Positions 15,723 through 23,598 are shown, counted from the stretch's first letter. The stretch: 27,753 nt of DNA from Pseudomonadota bacterium (GCA_029571495.1 JAKPSO010000486.1:1-27753), one strand, 5' to 3'. Made by a program: numbers and translations. Notes: generated by a model from the sequence alone, not told the origin.

Positions 15723-15844
15723 AACAGCTTTTTAGCGCTGACGGCCGTTGCTTGGTCGTTGGCACTGAAAAAGCAAAGATAGTCGACTGTACAGAAAAAT
15801 AGCTGAAAATGACCGTTCTACGGCCGTTACTGACGAAAAGCTGT
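15723..15844 (-). repeat. ~122-bp dispersed element, copy A (MITE-like)
   Basis: The left end AACAGCTTTTTAGC is an exact 14-base match (reversed) to the right end of copy B at 23421-23541. At the other end, 34 ungapped bases (GACCGTTC... to ...AAAGCTGT) match copy B at 25 positions. The two copies differ in length by one base and run in opposite directions. The ends form an inverted repeat (ACAGCTTT / AAAGCTGT). The middle is diverged. It contains no reading frame of note. It starts right after the VF530 stop and lies in the 250-bp gap before selD; 15845-15973 holds nothing else I recognise. Confidence 0.55.
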
Positions 15845-15973
15845 ATGGCAACAATCCGTTCGTTCGCATTGTGTTGTCGCAAGGCTTTCAATGTGTCGAT
15901 CGGCTAACGTCATCATAATCAGGACGGCGCACCGATACCTCCGATTCAACAAAACGGCCATTTCTCCTTCCAT

Positions 15974-18259
15974 ATGCAAGCAGTTGAGCAACCCATCCTG
16001 AGAGACATAGTGCTGATTGGCGGCGGTCACAGTCATGTCGTGGTGCTCAAGAGTTTTGCGATGAAACCCATTCCCGGCGTGCGCGTGACGGTCATCTGCA
16101 CCGACACGCACACGCCGTATTCCGGCATGTTGCCTGGATATGTCGCGGGACACTATGACTACGACGAAGTCCACATTGACCTTAGCCGACTCGCCGCATA
16201 CGCCGGCGCGCGGCTCTATCGCGACGAGGTGATCGGCATCGACCGCGCCAATAAGAAAGTGCTCTGCCGGCAGCGTCCGCCCGTTCCGTACGATCACCTC
16301 TCGATCAATATTGGCTCGACGCCGCAACTCAAACCGGTTCCCGGCGCTGCCGAGCATGCAGTCGCCGTAAAACCGATTCGCCAATTCAACGAGCGTTGGC
16401 TATCGCTTTTGGAACGCGTGAAGCAGCACCAAGGCAAGACCACAATCGCAATCGTCGGCGCGGGCGCGGCGGGCGTCGAACTCGCGCTCGCGATGCAGTT
16501 TCGACTGCGTAACGAACTCGTCGCGCTCGGACGTAATGCAGACGATGTGAGCTTCCAGGTGTTCAGCAGCACTGCCGAAATTTTGCCGACGCACAACGCA
16601 CGCGTGCGCCGTCGCTTCGAACAGGTGCTCGCCGAGCGAGGCGTGCGCGTGCATCGAGGCGCAGCGGTAGATCGCGTCGCCGAACGACAACTGATGACTG
16701 CCAGTGGCGAAACGTTTGCTGCTGACGAAATTGTGTGGGTCACCAGTGCGGGAGGCGCGGCGTGGCTTGAGCAGACGGGCCTGTCGCGCGACGAAAATGG
16801 TTTCATCTACGTCAGTGACACACTGCAAACCGTGACCGACCCGAACGTATTCGCGGCGGGCGACATCGCGCACATGACGAACTACACGTTCGAGAAAGCC
16901 GGCGTATTCGCCGTGCGCATGGGGCCGCCGCTCGCGGAGAATTTGCGGCGCGCCGTCGCTGGTGTCGCGCTCGAACCCTATCGTCCGCAGACACATTGGC
17001 TCGCGCTCATCAGTACGGGCGACAAATACGCCGTCGCGTCGCGCGACTGGCTCGGGTTTTGGGGCGCGTGGGTGTGGCGGTGGAAGGACTGGATTGATCG
17101 TCGCTTCATGACGAAATTTCAGACCTTTCCAGCGATGACAGACAACGCGTCATCCACGCCGCCCGCGCAGAGTGCGGTGGCGCTCACTCAGGAGGAATCA
17201 TTGCAGGCCATCTCCGCGATTGCCATGCGTTGCGGAGGCTGTGGCGCGAAGGTCGGTGCGACGGTGTTGTCGCGTGCGTTGAGCAATCTTCATCCCGTGC
17301 AACGCGACGACGTGATCATCGGCTTGAACGATCCCGATGACGCTGCTGTCGTGCGTGTGCCACCCGGCAAGGCGATGGTGCACTCGGTCGATTTCTTCCG
17401 CTCGTTTATCGACGATCCCTACATCTTCGGCAAGGTAGCGGCGAACCACGCGCTCGGCGACATCTGGGCAATGGGCGCAGAGGCGCAAACCGCTACCGCG
17501 ATTGCCACGGTACCGTCGGGACTCGAATCCAAAGTCGAAGACGTGCTGATGCAGATGATGACGGGTGCGGTCGAAGTGTTGAATGAGGCGAATTGCGCGC
17601 TCATTGGCGGCCACACGGGCGAGGGCAAAGAGCTCGCGCTTGGCTTCGCGGTCAATGGATTGATCGACGACGATCCCGCCAAGATCATGCGCAAGGGCGG
17701 TATGCGACCCGGCGACGTGTTGCTGCTGACCAAACCGATCGGCACCGGAACGCTTTTCGCTGCGCATGCTCGTTTCGCGGCCAAGGGCCGATGGATCGAC
17801 GCGGCGTTGAAATCGATGGTGGTTTCGAATCGCAACGCCGCGCGATGCCTCGCCGAATTCGGAGCCACGGCATGCACCGACTTAACGGGTTTTGGATTGC
17901 TCGGTCATCTGGTGGAGATGACGCGCCCGTCGGGCATCGACGCCGAAATCAATCTCAGCCAACTTCCGGTACTTGATGGTGCCGAGGTGTGTGTCGCGAT
18001 GGGCATTGTGAGCTCGCTGCAAAGCGCGAACGTGCGCCTACGCCGCGCGATACGCAATCAAGGAGCGATGGTCACGCACCCGCGTTATCCACTGATATTT
18101 GATCCACAAACTGCAGGCGGTTTGCTCGCGAGCGTACCGGCCGACCACGCAGACGCGTGCATCAAAGCATTGCGCGATTTGGGTTACGTCCACACATGCG
18201 TGATCGGAAAGGTCGTCGCGCAGGGCGACGCGCTCGAACCGATTACGTTAATTGCGTAG
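15974..18259 (+). CDS. selD: FAD-dependent oxidoreductase-selenide, water dikinase fusion (SelD)
   Basis: 761 residues. Residues ~10-375 are an NADH-dehydrogenase-like flavoprotein: FAD motif VLIGGGHSH (14-21), second dinucleotide motif IVGAGAAGVEL (160-170), FAD-binding FAAGDIAHM (293-301). After a linker, residues ~403-761 are SelD, which makes selenophosphate from selenide and ATP. The active-site region is RCGGCGAKVG, with Cys423 aligned to E. coli Cys17, so the enzyme has Cys, not selenocysteine. SVDFF, HALGDIWAMGA, GGHT(G)EG and LTGFGLLGH follow as expected. Such fusions are known in many bacteria; the flavoprotein may supply reduced selenium. No selA, selB or tRNA-Sec is visible, so tRNA selenouridine or selenoprotein synthesis cannot be told apart. 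ATG 15974 lacks a ribosome site. Confidence 0.95.
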   Translation: MQAVEQPILRDIVLIGGGHSHVVVLKSFAMKPIPGVRVTVICTDTHTPYSGMLPGYVAGHYDYDEVHIDLSRLAAYAGARLYRDEVIGIDRANKKVLCRQRPPVPYDHLSINIGSTPQLKPVPGAAEHAVAVKPIRQFNERWLSLLERVKQHQGKTTIAIVGAGAAGVELALAMQFRLRNELVALGRNADDVSFQVFSSTAEILPTHNARVRRRFEQVLAERGVRVHRGAAVDRVAERQLMTASGETFAADEIVWVTSAGGAAWLEQTGLSRDENGFIYVSDTLQTVTDPNVFAAGDIAHMTNYTFEKAGVFAVRMGPPLAENLRRAVAGVALEPYRPQTHWLALISTGDKYAVASRDWLGFWGAWVWRWKDWIDRRFMTKFQTFPAMTDNASSTPPAQSAVALTQEESLQAISAIAMRCGGCGAKVGATVLSRALSNLHPVQRDDVIIGLNDPDDAAVVRVPPGKAMVHSVDFFRSFIDDPYIFGKVAANHALGDIWAMGAEAQTATAIATVPSGLESKVEDVLMQMMTGAVEVLNEANCALIGGHTGEGKELALGFAVNGLIDDDPAKIMRKGGMRPGDVLLLTKPIGTGTLFAAHARFAAKGRWIDAALKSMVVSNRNAARCLAEFGATACTDLTGFGLLGHLVEMTRPSGIDAEINLSQLPVLDGAEVCVAMGIVSSLQSANVRLRRAIRNQGAMVTHPRYPLIFDPQTAGGLLASVPADHADACIKALRDLGYVHTCVIGKVVAQGDALEPITLIA

Positions 18260-18276
18260 CGCCGTGGCGTGATGGC

Positions 18277-18525
18277 CTAGCGGGCCCAGCCGCTCCCGCC
18301 GCAGCCGCAGCAAGGTTGCGTAGTGCCCGGCGGTGCGCCGGTGCTGTTGTTTGGAACATGCCCGCTGCCGTGGCAATTGCCACAGGGCGTTGGCGGGTTG
18401 GCGACATTCACGCTGCCATCACCGCCGCACCCATAGCACGGCTGCGTGGCGCCGGGCGGCGCACCCCAACTGTTGTTGGGAATCTTTCCGCTGCCTTTGC
18501 AGCGACCACATTGCACCATTGTCAT
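18277..18525 (-). CDS. Free-standing DnaJ-type zinc-finger protein
   Basis: 82 residues containing four CxxCxGxG motifs: CGRCKGSG, CYGCGGDG, CGNCHGSG, CCGCGGSG. These are the eight cysteines of the central zinc-binding domain of DnaJ/Hsp40, but there is no J-domain and no substrate-binding domain. The protein is a tandem duplication: each half is CxxCxGSG-x-(I/V)PNNS-x-GAPPG-x-TQPC-x-GCGG-x-G. Two zinc ions are expected. ATG 18525 follows AGGAG by eight bases. It ends 17 bases from the convergent selD. It may bind unfolded or redox-sensitive proteins, or act as an adaptor; no direct evidence. Confidence 0.85.
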   Translation of the reverse strand: MTMVQCGRCKGSGKIPNNSWGAPPGATQPCYGCGGDGSVNVANPPTPCGNCHGSGHVPNNSTGAPPGTTQPCCGCGGSGWAR

Positions 18526-18648
18526 GTTGCGCACTCCTGAAAGTGGATCGGCGCTGTGTAGGGAAGCAATGAACATCCAACCCACAGGTGCAGGGTACGC
18601 CGCTCAAATCTTGTCTCGTTGAGCGGCGTCAAGAACGGCGCATGTTCA

Positions 18649-19065
18649 TCAACGAAGTCGCTTTGGCTCCATCGCAACGACGCTCGCTTTGATGATTGCT
18701 TCGAGTACTTTCACGTCAACGTCCGCAAGTCGTTTTATCTACAGGCACACCTTTGCAGTTTTGTGCTTTCCGAGCTTCGCGAGTTGCTTCGAAAAGTGCT
18801 CCGTCCCTGGCATCAAGTAAATCGTCAAATCGTTCTTTCGCGGAGAAAACGCAACGACAGGCCACGGCGCTTCGCGACCATCGCTGTACTTCATGTTGTA
18901 TTGCCCAAAGCCCACAATCGCGCCCCACATCACAGCGCGTTCGCCGGTGGCGCGCTCCATCATCGCAGCGATGGCTCGACAGTCCTCGTGTCGTGACGCG
19001 TCAACTTCCGTCGTCAGGAATTCGTCGAGTGTGACCGTCGTTGCTTTGGTTTTCGCTTCAGCCAT
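18649..19065 (-). pseudogene. DUF1801 family protein interrupted by an in-frame amber codon
   Basis: From ATG 19065 (AAGGAA nine bases upstream) the frame reads as DUF1801: TTEVDASRHEDCRAIAAMMERATGE, MWGAIVGFGQYNMKYSDGREAPWPVVAFSPRKNDLTIYL, LAKLGKHKTAKVCL. It then meets TAG at 18739-18741. The same frame continues, without any other stop, as IKRLADVDVKVLEAIIKASV... to TGA at 18649. The DUF1801 family usually has CLYIKxLADVD here, so TAG stands in place of a Tyr codon (one base change from TAC or TAT). The full length would be 138 residues, normal for the family. The 108-residue truncated product lacks the C-terminal helices. It lies 48 bp downstream of the glutaredoxin gene. Confidence 0.85.
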
Positions 19066-19113
19066 TTGCGTGTTCCTTAAGCAGTTGCAGAGCGTGTCGC
19101 CAACGCGAAGGCG

Positions 19114-19452
19114 CTAGCCCTCGCGTAGCGCTCGCATGATGGCACCTTGATCAAAACCGCGGATGAGGTGATTGCGAATTTCGATCAGCGGCACGCCGTT
19201 CCCGTTCAACGCTTTGTGCATCTTTTTGCCGTGCTCCGAGGTTTCGATATCGTGCTCCACGAACGAAACGCCTTCGCGGGCGAAGAGCTCGCGCGTCGCC
19301 TTGCAATAGCCGCACCACGCGGTGGAGTAAAGCACCACTTCGCCTTCCGCAAATTTGATGGCGGGACCCGTTGGTTTGGTCCAGCGTGCGGTCAGCGTGC
19401 TCCAGTTCATGGCCACAAAAACGACGACAAGAGCAAAGAAAATTTTCTTCAT
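19114..19452 (-). CDS. Membrane-anchored glutaredoxin-like protein
   Basis: 112 residues. An N-terminal hydrophobic segment (KKIFFALVVVFVAMNWSTL) is a signal anchor. A glutaredoxin fold follows: EVVLYSTAWCGYCKATRELFAREGVSFVEHDIE with the active site Cys47-Gly-Tyr-Cys50, then the cis-proline motif NGVPLIEI and FDQGAIMRAL. The CGYC site differs from the CPYC of classic glutaredoxins. The domain probably faces the periplasm and handles disulfides or mixed disulfides. ATG 19452 is the only sensible start. It is divergent from the exported SRPBCC gene across 90 bp, and probably co-transcribed with the DUF1801 gene. Confidence 0.9.
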   Translation of the reverse strand: MKKIFFALVVVFVAMNWSTLTARWTKPTGPAIKFAEGEVVLYSTAWCGYCKATRELFAREGVSFVEHDIETSEHGKKMHKALNGNGVPLIEIRNHLIRGFDQGAIMRALREG

Positions 19453-19542
19453 AAATTTCAGCGATTCGCAGCGTGCAGCGATGGGCGACGACCGTATTTT
19501 GCGCTACGCTCCCGCCATCGCGCAAATGAGCGGAGGATCGCC

Positions 19543-20130
19543 ATGAATTGTCTTAGCCTGTCGCTTGCATCTGTTATCGCCTGTGCCTCGCTGCTTGCAT
19601 CGAACGTCGCGGCCGCCGCCGAACGCTCGCTCGACAAAGAAATCACTGTCGCCGCGCCGCTTGATGCGACATGGAACGCGTGGACGACGCGCGAGGGCAT
19701 CACCAGCTTCTTCGCGCCGGATGCTGAAATCGATCCACGCGTTGGCGGGGCGTTTCACGTTCACATCAACCCCGGTGCGCCCGCGGGTCAGAAGGGTGCG
19801 GACGACATGCGCTTTCTTGCGCTGCAACCCAAGAAAATGATCTCGTTCGATTGGAATGCGCCCCCAAGTCTTCCCGAAGCGCGCGCGCAGCGCACGTTTG
19901 TGGTTGTGCGCTTTTTCGCGGTGGACGACAAGAACACGCGCGTGACGCTGCATCACACAGGCTGGGGCGACGGCGGCGAATGGGACAAGGCGTACACGTA
20001 CTTCGACCGTGCGTGGGGCAATGTGTTGGGCAATTTGAAAAAGCGTTTCGACACCGGTCCCGTCGATTGGACCGAGTGGTTGGCGCAGCTCAAGAAAATG
20101 AACGACGCTGCGGCGGCGACGAAGAAGTAG
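19543..20130 (+). CDS. Exported SRPBCC/AHSA1-like protein
   Basis: 195 residues. A signal peptide (SLSLASVIACASLLASNVAAAAE) precedes an AHSA1-type START-like domain: LDKEITVAAPLDATWNAWTTREGITSFFAPDAEIDPRVGGAFHVH, MRFLALQPKKMISFDWNAP, TRVTLHHTGWGDGGEWDKAYTYFDRAWGNVLGNLKKRF. AHSA1-domain proteins are mostly cytoplasmic, so the signal peptide points to a periplasmic ligand-binding role. ATG 19543 follows GGAGG by six bases. Longer in-frame readings from 19147 run over the opposite-strand glutaredoxin and are rejected. Confidence 0.9.
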   Translation: MNCLSLSLASVIACASLLASNVAAAAERSLDKEITVAAPLDATWNAWTTREGITSFFAPDAEIDPRVGGAFHVHINPGAPAGQKGADDMRFLALQPKKMISFDWNAPPSLPEARAQRTFVVVRFFAVDDKNTRVTLHHTGWGDGGEWDKAYTYFDRAWGNVLGNLKKRFDTGPVDWTEWLAQLKKMNDAAAATKK

Positions 20131-20163
20131 ACGTCGTCGCTGCGAAATCCGGCACCACAGTTG

Positions 20164-21246
20164 TCAGTTGCGCGAACGAAAACTTATCGTCGCAATTTGT
20201 TCTGACTGGCCGTCGCCGACTTTGGTGTCATCGCGTACATCTACGAACTCGGCTTCTTCGTTGAAATTCTCCAGCGTTCGTGTGACTTGCCCTCGCGCAT
20301 TCACGCGCAGCTTCACGAGGTAACGCATACCGTCGTGCCGGAAGTCTTCAAGCGAGGCGTTGCGATCGATGCGACGTTCGACAAGCGCTTTTACCTCTTT
20401 GAAGTCCAGTCGCCGCGCATGTTCGCGCGTGTCACTCGCTGTCGTTGCTGCGGGCCGATTGCCTGCGGACGATCCTTCGATACCGGTTTCACGTTCGTAG
20501 ATTTGTCGCTCAAGGCGCGACATTTTTTGAAGCTCATCGCGCGTCGCACGACCTGCGGCGACAGTCGGACTCAGCATCGTGCCCGAGTCCCATCGCGCCC
20601 AATACGTCCGCATGTCGCTCCAGTAGGGGATTCCAGCGCCGGTCTCGGCCCACAGCGAGAACACGCGAAATTCGCGAATGTGCGCGCGTGCGACCAGCCC
20701 GCCGCTCGTGTCGCGCTGAAACTCGACGGCCTCCTGTCGACCCGAGCGTAGGATCGACATGTCGCGCGGCATCCCGACCAGCCAACCGTCTTTGCAGGTG
20801 TATTGCGTTCCGTGCAACAGCGTGTTTGATCGCGTCACCGGCGCGCTTGCCGGTCCGCCCGTAGGCATGCTCGGACGAGTGACCGTGATCGTTAACGCAA
20901 CGTTGATGTCGCCGGCAATGGAGATCGTCCTCCACGGCGCGTTGTATTCCTCCTTCACGCCGTCACCGAGCACGGTGGATCGGATGCCAAACGCCGATCC
21001 GTTGCCGTTCGGCGCGTACGCGTAAGTTCCGGTGAGGTCGGGGCAGTTTTGCCCACGCGTGAACAGCGTGACCTTGGTGTTCAATTTTGGCCAGTCGATG
21101 GGATAACGATTCTTCGTGTCGTCAGCGACGCCACACGCCGTGACGAGGAGCGTCATCGCGAGCGTAGTGATCGCGCGAAGCGCGACGATTCGCCCGGTGC
21201 GAGTTGTCGAACGAGGTGCGCGCGTGCGTCGAAAGAGCTTGAGCAT
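20164..21246 (-). CDS. Lipoprotein of unknown function
   Basis: 360 residues from ATG 21246. It has an Arg-rich N-region, a hydrophobic stretch (ITTLAMTLLVTAC) and lipobox VTAC with Cys38. The mature part has blocks such as PDLTGTYAYAPNG, APWRTISIAGDINVAL, CKDGWLVGMP and RTYWARWDSGTML. A charged C-terminal third (QKMSRLERQIYERETG, RRLDFKEVKALVERRID) ends in a strand-rich segment (MRYLVKLRVNARGQVTRTLENF). I do not recognise the family; the tail could be a small alpha/beta domain for contact with another envelope protein. No good ribosome site is seen; TTG 21267 is an alternative start. It is convergent with the exported SRPBCC gene (33 bp). Confidence 0.75.
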   Translation of the reverse strand: MLKLFRRTRAPRSTTRTGRIVALRAITTLAMTLLVTACGVADDTKNRYPIDWPKLNTKVTLFTRGQNCPDLTGTYAYAPNGNGSAFGIRSTVLGDGVKEEYNAPWRTISIAGDINVALTITVTRPSMPTGGPASAPVTRSNTLLHGTQYTCKDGWLVGMPRDMSILRSGRQEAVEFQRDTSGGLVARAHIREFRVFSLWAETGAGIPYWSDMRTYWARWDSGTMLSPTVAAGRATRDELQKMSRLERQIYERETGIEGSSAGNRPAATTASDTREHARRLDFKEVKALVERRIDRNASLEDFRHDGMRYLVKLRVNARGQVTRTLENFNEEAEFVDVRDDTKVGDGQSEQIATISFRSRN

Positions 21247-21396
21247 TACAGAAAAATTGAGCGGCAACCGCAGTGCAGCGACTGTACCTGATGCGCCGAT
21301 ACCACGCCGCGAACTTGACCCGTTCGAATTGCTTGATTTGAAGGCAGTCCGGCAGCTAACATCGCTGGATTGTTCAGAAAATACTGAGGGGGTCGT

Positions 21397-22242
21397 ATGT
21401 CGGTTTCAAAGTTTTCGGCGCGCGCGCTTTGCGGCGCCGTCTGCGCGTTCGGCCTTCTGCTTGGGATGACGCCGGCGGCGCAGGCAACAATTACCGTCTT
21501 GGCGCAGTACAAGCTCGGTGAAGCCGACGCCAGCGCCGCTCCCGGGGCGCCAGTCGGTGCAACGAGTCTTCCGTCGGTCGGTACGAGCGCCCTCAACCGC
21601 GTTGGCGCGCCAACGTACTCGAATGCCACGACATCGGCGCCGCGTCCATCTCCATTGAGCGTTGCTTTTAACGGCACGAGTGACGGCCTGCGTGCAAGTG
21701 CCCTACTCACCAACGTGAACGATAACTTTGGCGTTGAGGCGTGGGTTCGCCCGACGAACGCGGTGGGCAATAGCACGATCGCGTACAACGGCAACACGAG
21801 CCCCAACGGCTGGGGTCTGTTCCGCAGCGGCACGAGCTTTGGATACCTGTACGGCGGCAACTTGCTCGCGCTGTACCCGAACACGGTCAACCTCAATCAA
21901 TGGACGCACCTCGCCGTCGTGCGTAACGTTGGCGTCACCACTTTCTACATCAACGGCGTAGCGCAGAGTCCCATCTACCCACATTTCCCGAATCCACCAA
22001 CCAGCGGAACGTTCAGTATCGGCATCAACCCGCTAAGCCCTGGCGAGTATTTCGCGGGCAACATCGACGAAGTGCGCGTGTTCACGTTTACGGCAGGGCA
22101 GTTTGCGGTGTCTGACTTGCAATTCGCTTCGAGCTACGCAGAGTCTATCCCGACCTTGTCTTCGTTCTCCATCTTCGCAATGCTGCTTGCGCTGGGCGCG
22201 CTGGGTGTCTTCTCGGTACGCGCGTTTGCGCGCCGTCGGTAG
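21397..22242 (+). CDS. LamG-like lectin-fold protein with IPTL-CTERM tail
   Basis: 281 residues. Signal peptide (LCGAVCAFGLLLGMTPAAQA), then a concanavalin-like LamG (Laminin_G_3) domain: VLAQYKLGEADA, VAFNGTSDGLRA, NFGVEAWVRPTNAVGNSTIAYNG, NQWTHLAVVRNVGVTTFYINGV, FAGNIDEVRVF. The end is ESIPTLSSFSIFAMLLALGALGVFSVRAFARRR, a canonical IPTL-CTERM signal: IPTL, membrane helix, Arg cluster. Expected fate is export, membrane retention and processing by an archaeosortase/exosortase-type system, though no such gene is in the window. ATG 21397 follows GAGGGGG. It is divergent from the lipoprotein gene. Confidence 0.9.
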   Translation: MSVSKFSARALCGAVCAFGLLLGMTPAAQATITVLAQYKLGEADASAAPGAPVGATSLPSVGTSALNRVGAPTYSNATTSAPRPSPLSVAFNGTSDGLRASALLTNVNDNFGVEAWVRPTNAVGNSTIAYNGNTSPNGWGLFRSGTSFGYLYGGNLLALYPNTVNLNQWTHLAVVRNVGVTTFYINGVAQSPIYPHFPNPPTSGTFSIGINPLSPGEYFAGNIDEVRVFTFTAGQFAVSDLQFASSYAESIPTLSSFSIFAMLLALGALGVFSVRAFARRR

Positions 22243-22256
22243 ACCTATTTCAAAAC

Positions 22257-22892
22257 CTAAATCCCGAAGTAACGATCCGGACGGTGGTTGATTGCAATCA
22301 CTAAATTGAGCGCCACTGCCGCGAGAATTGATAACAACACTTTCTCCGGCGGCACGACAAATAACGCAAGCGCCAAGATCGCGACGTCACACAACATTTG
22401 CACCGTGCCTGCGCGCCAGCCCTTGCGCTGCTGCAAATAAATCGCGAGCACGCCGAGGCCGCCGAGGCTTGCGCCGTGTCGGATCAACATCAGAATTCCG
22501 CTGCCCGCGAGCAATCCGCCCATGATCGCGGAGAACACCGCGTTCAACGTTGAAAACGAAATCAAGAGCGGCAACACTTCGGTGTACGCCGCAAGGATTG
22601 CCACCGCACAAAACGTCTTCACCGTGAACGCGCGACCCATCGCGCGATACGCGAACACGTAAAACGGCAGGCTCAGCGCAAACACCGCCGCACCGAGCGA
22701 CCAGCCGCTCGCGTAATGCCACAAGAACGACAACCCCGCGATGCCACCCGGCAGCAATCCGCTGCCTCGAAAGAACACGAGCGACAAAGCGACAAACAAT
22801 GTGCCCGTGAGTATGCCCTGCACGTCTTCGAGAGGCGTATGCGGGGCAAGCGGGGCGGGGGCGTCTTTCGATGCGGGAGTAGAGGAGGCCAT
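22257..22892 (-). CDS. YitT family membrane protein
   Basis: 211 residues from ATG 22892. About six membrane helices carry the YitT/DUF161 pattern: GTLFVALSLVFFRGSGLLPGGIAGLSFLWHYASG, YVFAYRAMGRAFTVKTFCAV, FSAIMGGLLAGSGILMLIRHGASLGGLGVLAIYL, AILALALFVVPPEKVLLSILAAVALNLVIA. It lacks the C-terminal DUF2179 domain of many YitT proteins. An inner-membrane transporter is plausible; the substrate is unknown. The start is ambiguous: the frame is open to 23021, but the added residues are Arg-rich and unrelated. It ends 14 bp from the convergent LamG gene. Confidence 0.88.
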   Translation of the reverse strand: MASSTPASKDAPAPLAPHTPLEDVQGILTGTLFVALSLVFFRGSGLLPGGIAGLSFLWHYASGWSLGAAVFALSLPFYVFAYRAMGRAFTVKTFCAVAILAAYTEVLPLLISFSTLNAVFSAIMGGLLAGSGILMLIRHGASLGGLGVLAIYLQQRKGWRAGTVQMLCDVAILALALFVVPPEKVLLSILAAVALNLVIAINHRPDRYFGI

Positions 22893-23115
22893 GGATGCAA
22901 TCTGGCGGCGCGAAGTCAACCGGGAGCATACAGGCCACGCAACGGGCGCCGGGTGACGTAGCGCAAAGCGATCGCGCGGGTTTCGTCGCAATCGGTGAAA
23001 AAGATTTAACCCCGTTTTCAAGCGTCGTTCGTTTCAACATTTAACGATCACGCAACCAGCAGTTTTTCTTGCAGTGATCGTGACAACAACTCATCGTCAC
23101 CAAAAAGGTCAAACC

Positions 23116-23376
23116 ATGAATTTCAACGCATCCCGCCCCGCCCGCTTCTCCGCACTTCTCGTCGCAGTGTGCGCCACGTTCGCGTTCGCGCTTCCCGCCG
23201 CTGGTGCGGCCCCAAAATCCGCCGCCGACAAACCGGTGCCGGACCCACCAGCGCCAAAGATCATCAAAGAATGGGCCGACATGACCAAATGCGCAAGCTG
23301 CGCCGCTGCCAACGATCCCTCGCCCAAGGAAAAGAAAGAATGCGCCGCAGCGTGTAAGCGGGCGGGAATGGACTAA
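23116..23376 (+). CDS. Small secreted Cys-rich protein
   Basis: 86 residues. Signal peptide (RFSALLVAVCATFAFALPAAGAA), a Pro/Lys spacer (DKPVPDPPAPKIIKEWADM), then KCASCAAANDPSPKEKKECAAACKRAGMD with four cysteines spaced C-x2-C-x14-C-x3-C (disulfides or metal). ATG 23116 follows AAAAAGG by six bases. The family is not recognised. Confidence 0.7.
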   Translation: MNFNASRPARFSALLVAVCATFAFALPAAGAAPKSAADKPVPDPPAPKIIKEWADMTKCASCAAANDPSPKEKKECAAACKRAGMD

Positions 23377-23420
23377 CGGCACGCCCTGCCGCATCGCACC
23401 GGTCATCCGGTCTGACGGTA

Positions 23421-23541
23421 ACAGCTTTCCGCTTGTAACGACCATCTAGCGGTCGTTACAGGCGGAATATTGCTGATGTTGACATGTGCGAATAACCGTT
23501 CGCGTGCCTTGCGCTTTAGTCATTCGGGCTAAAAAGCTGTT
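23421..23541 (+). repeat. ~121-bp dispersed element, copy B (MITE-like)
   Basis: Begins ACAGCTTTCC and ends GCTAAAAAGCTGTT; the ends form an inverted repeat (AACAGCTTT / AAAGCTGTT including base 23420). The last 14 bases equal, reversed, the first 14 of copy A at 15723. The first 34 bases match copy A at 25 of 34 positions. A strong hairpin lies at the left end (23429-23465). There are no clear target-site duplications. It sits 44 bases after the small secreted protein gene. Confidence 0.55.
23429..23465. other. Long hairpin inside copy B
   Basis: CCGCTTGTAACGACC (23429-23443) pairs with GGTCGTTACAGGCGG (23451-23465) around a 7-base loop: 15 pairs with one mismatch. It follows the secreted-protein gene by ~50 bases but has no T run, so a structural role in the repeat seems likelier than termination. 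Confidence 0.6.
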
Positions 23542-23598
23542 CACCCGATCAGTCAACAACAACCAACCGGCAATCGTGCCGCTGCGCCCGCATCTGCT

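Noticed and set aside
18739..18741. Selenocysteine insertion in the DUF1801 gene, suggested by the nearby selD
   Set aside because: The codon is TAG, not TGA, and the family has Tyr rather than Cys at this place.
19147..19542. N-terminal extension of the SRPBCC gene
   Set aside because: It lies antisense over the glutaredoxin gene, while ATG 19543 has a strong ribosome site and starts a signal peptide.
23429..23465. Intrinsic terminator for the small secreted protein gene
   Set aside because: The stem is strong but no T run follows on either strand, and the hairpin is part of the repeated element.
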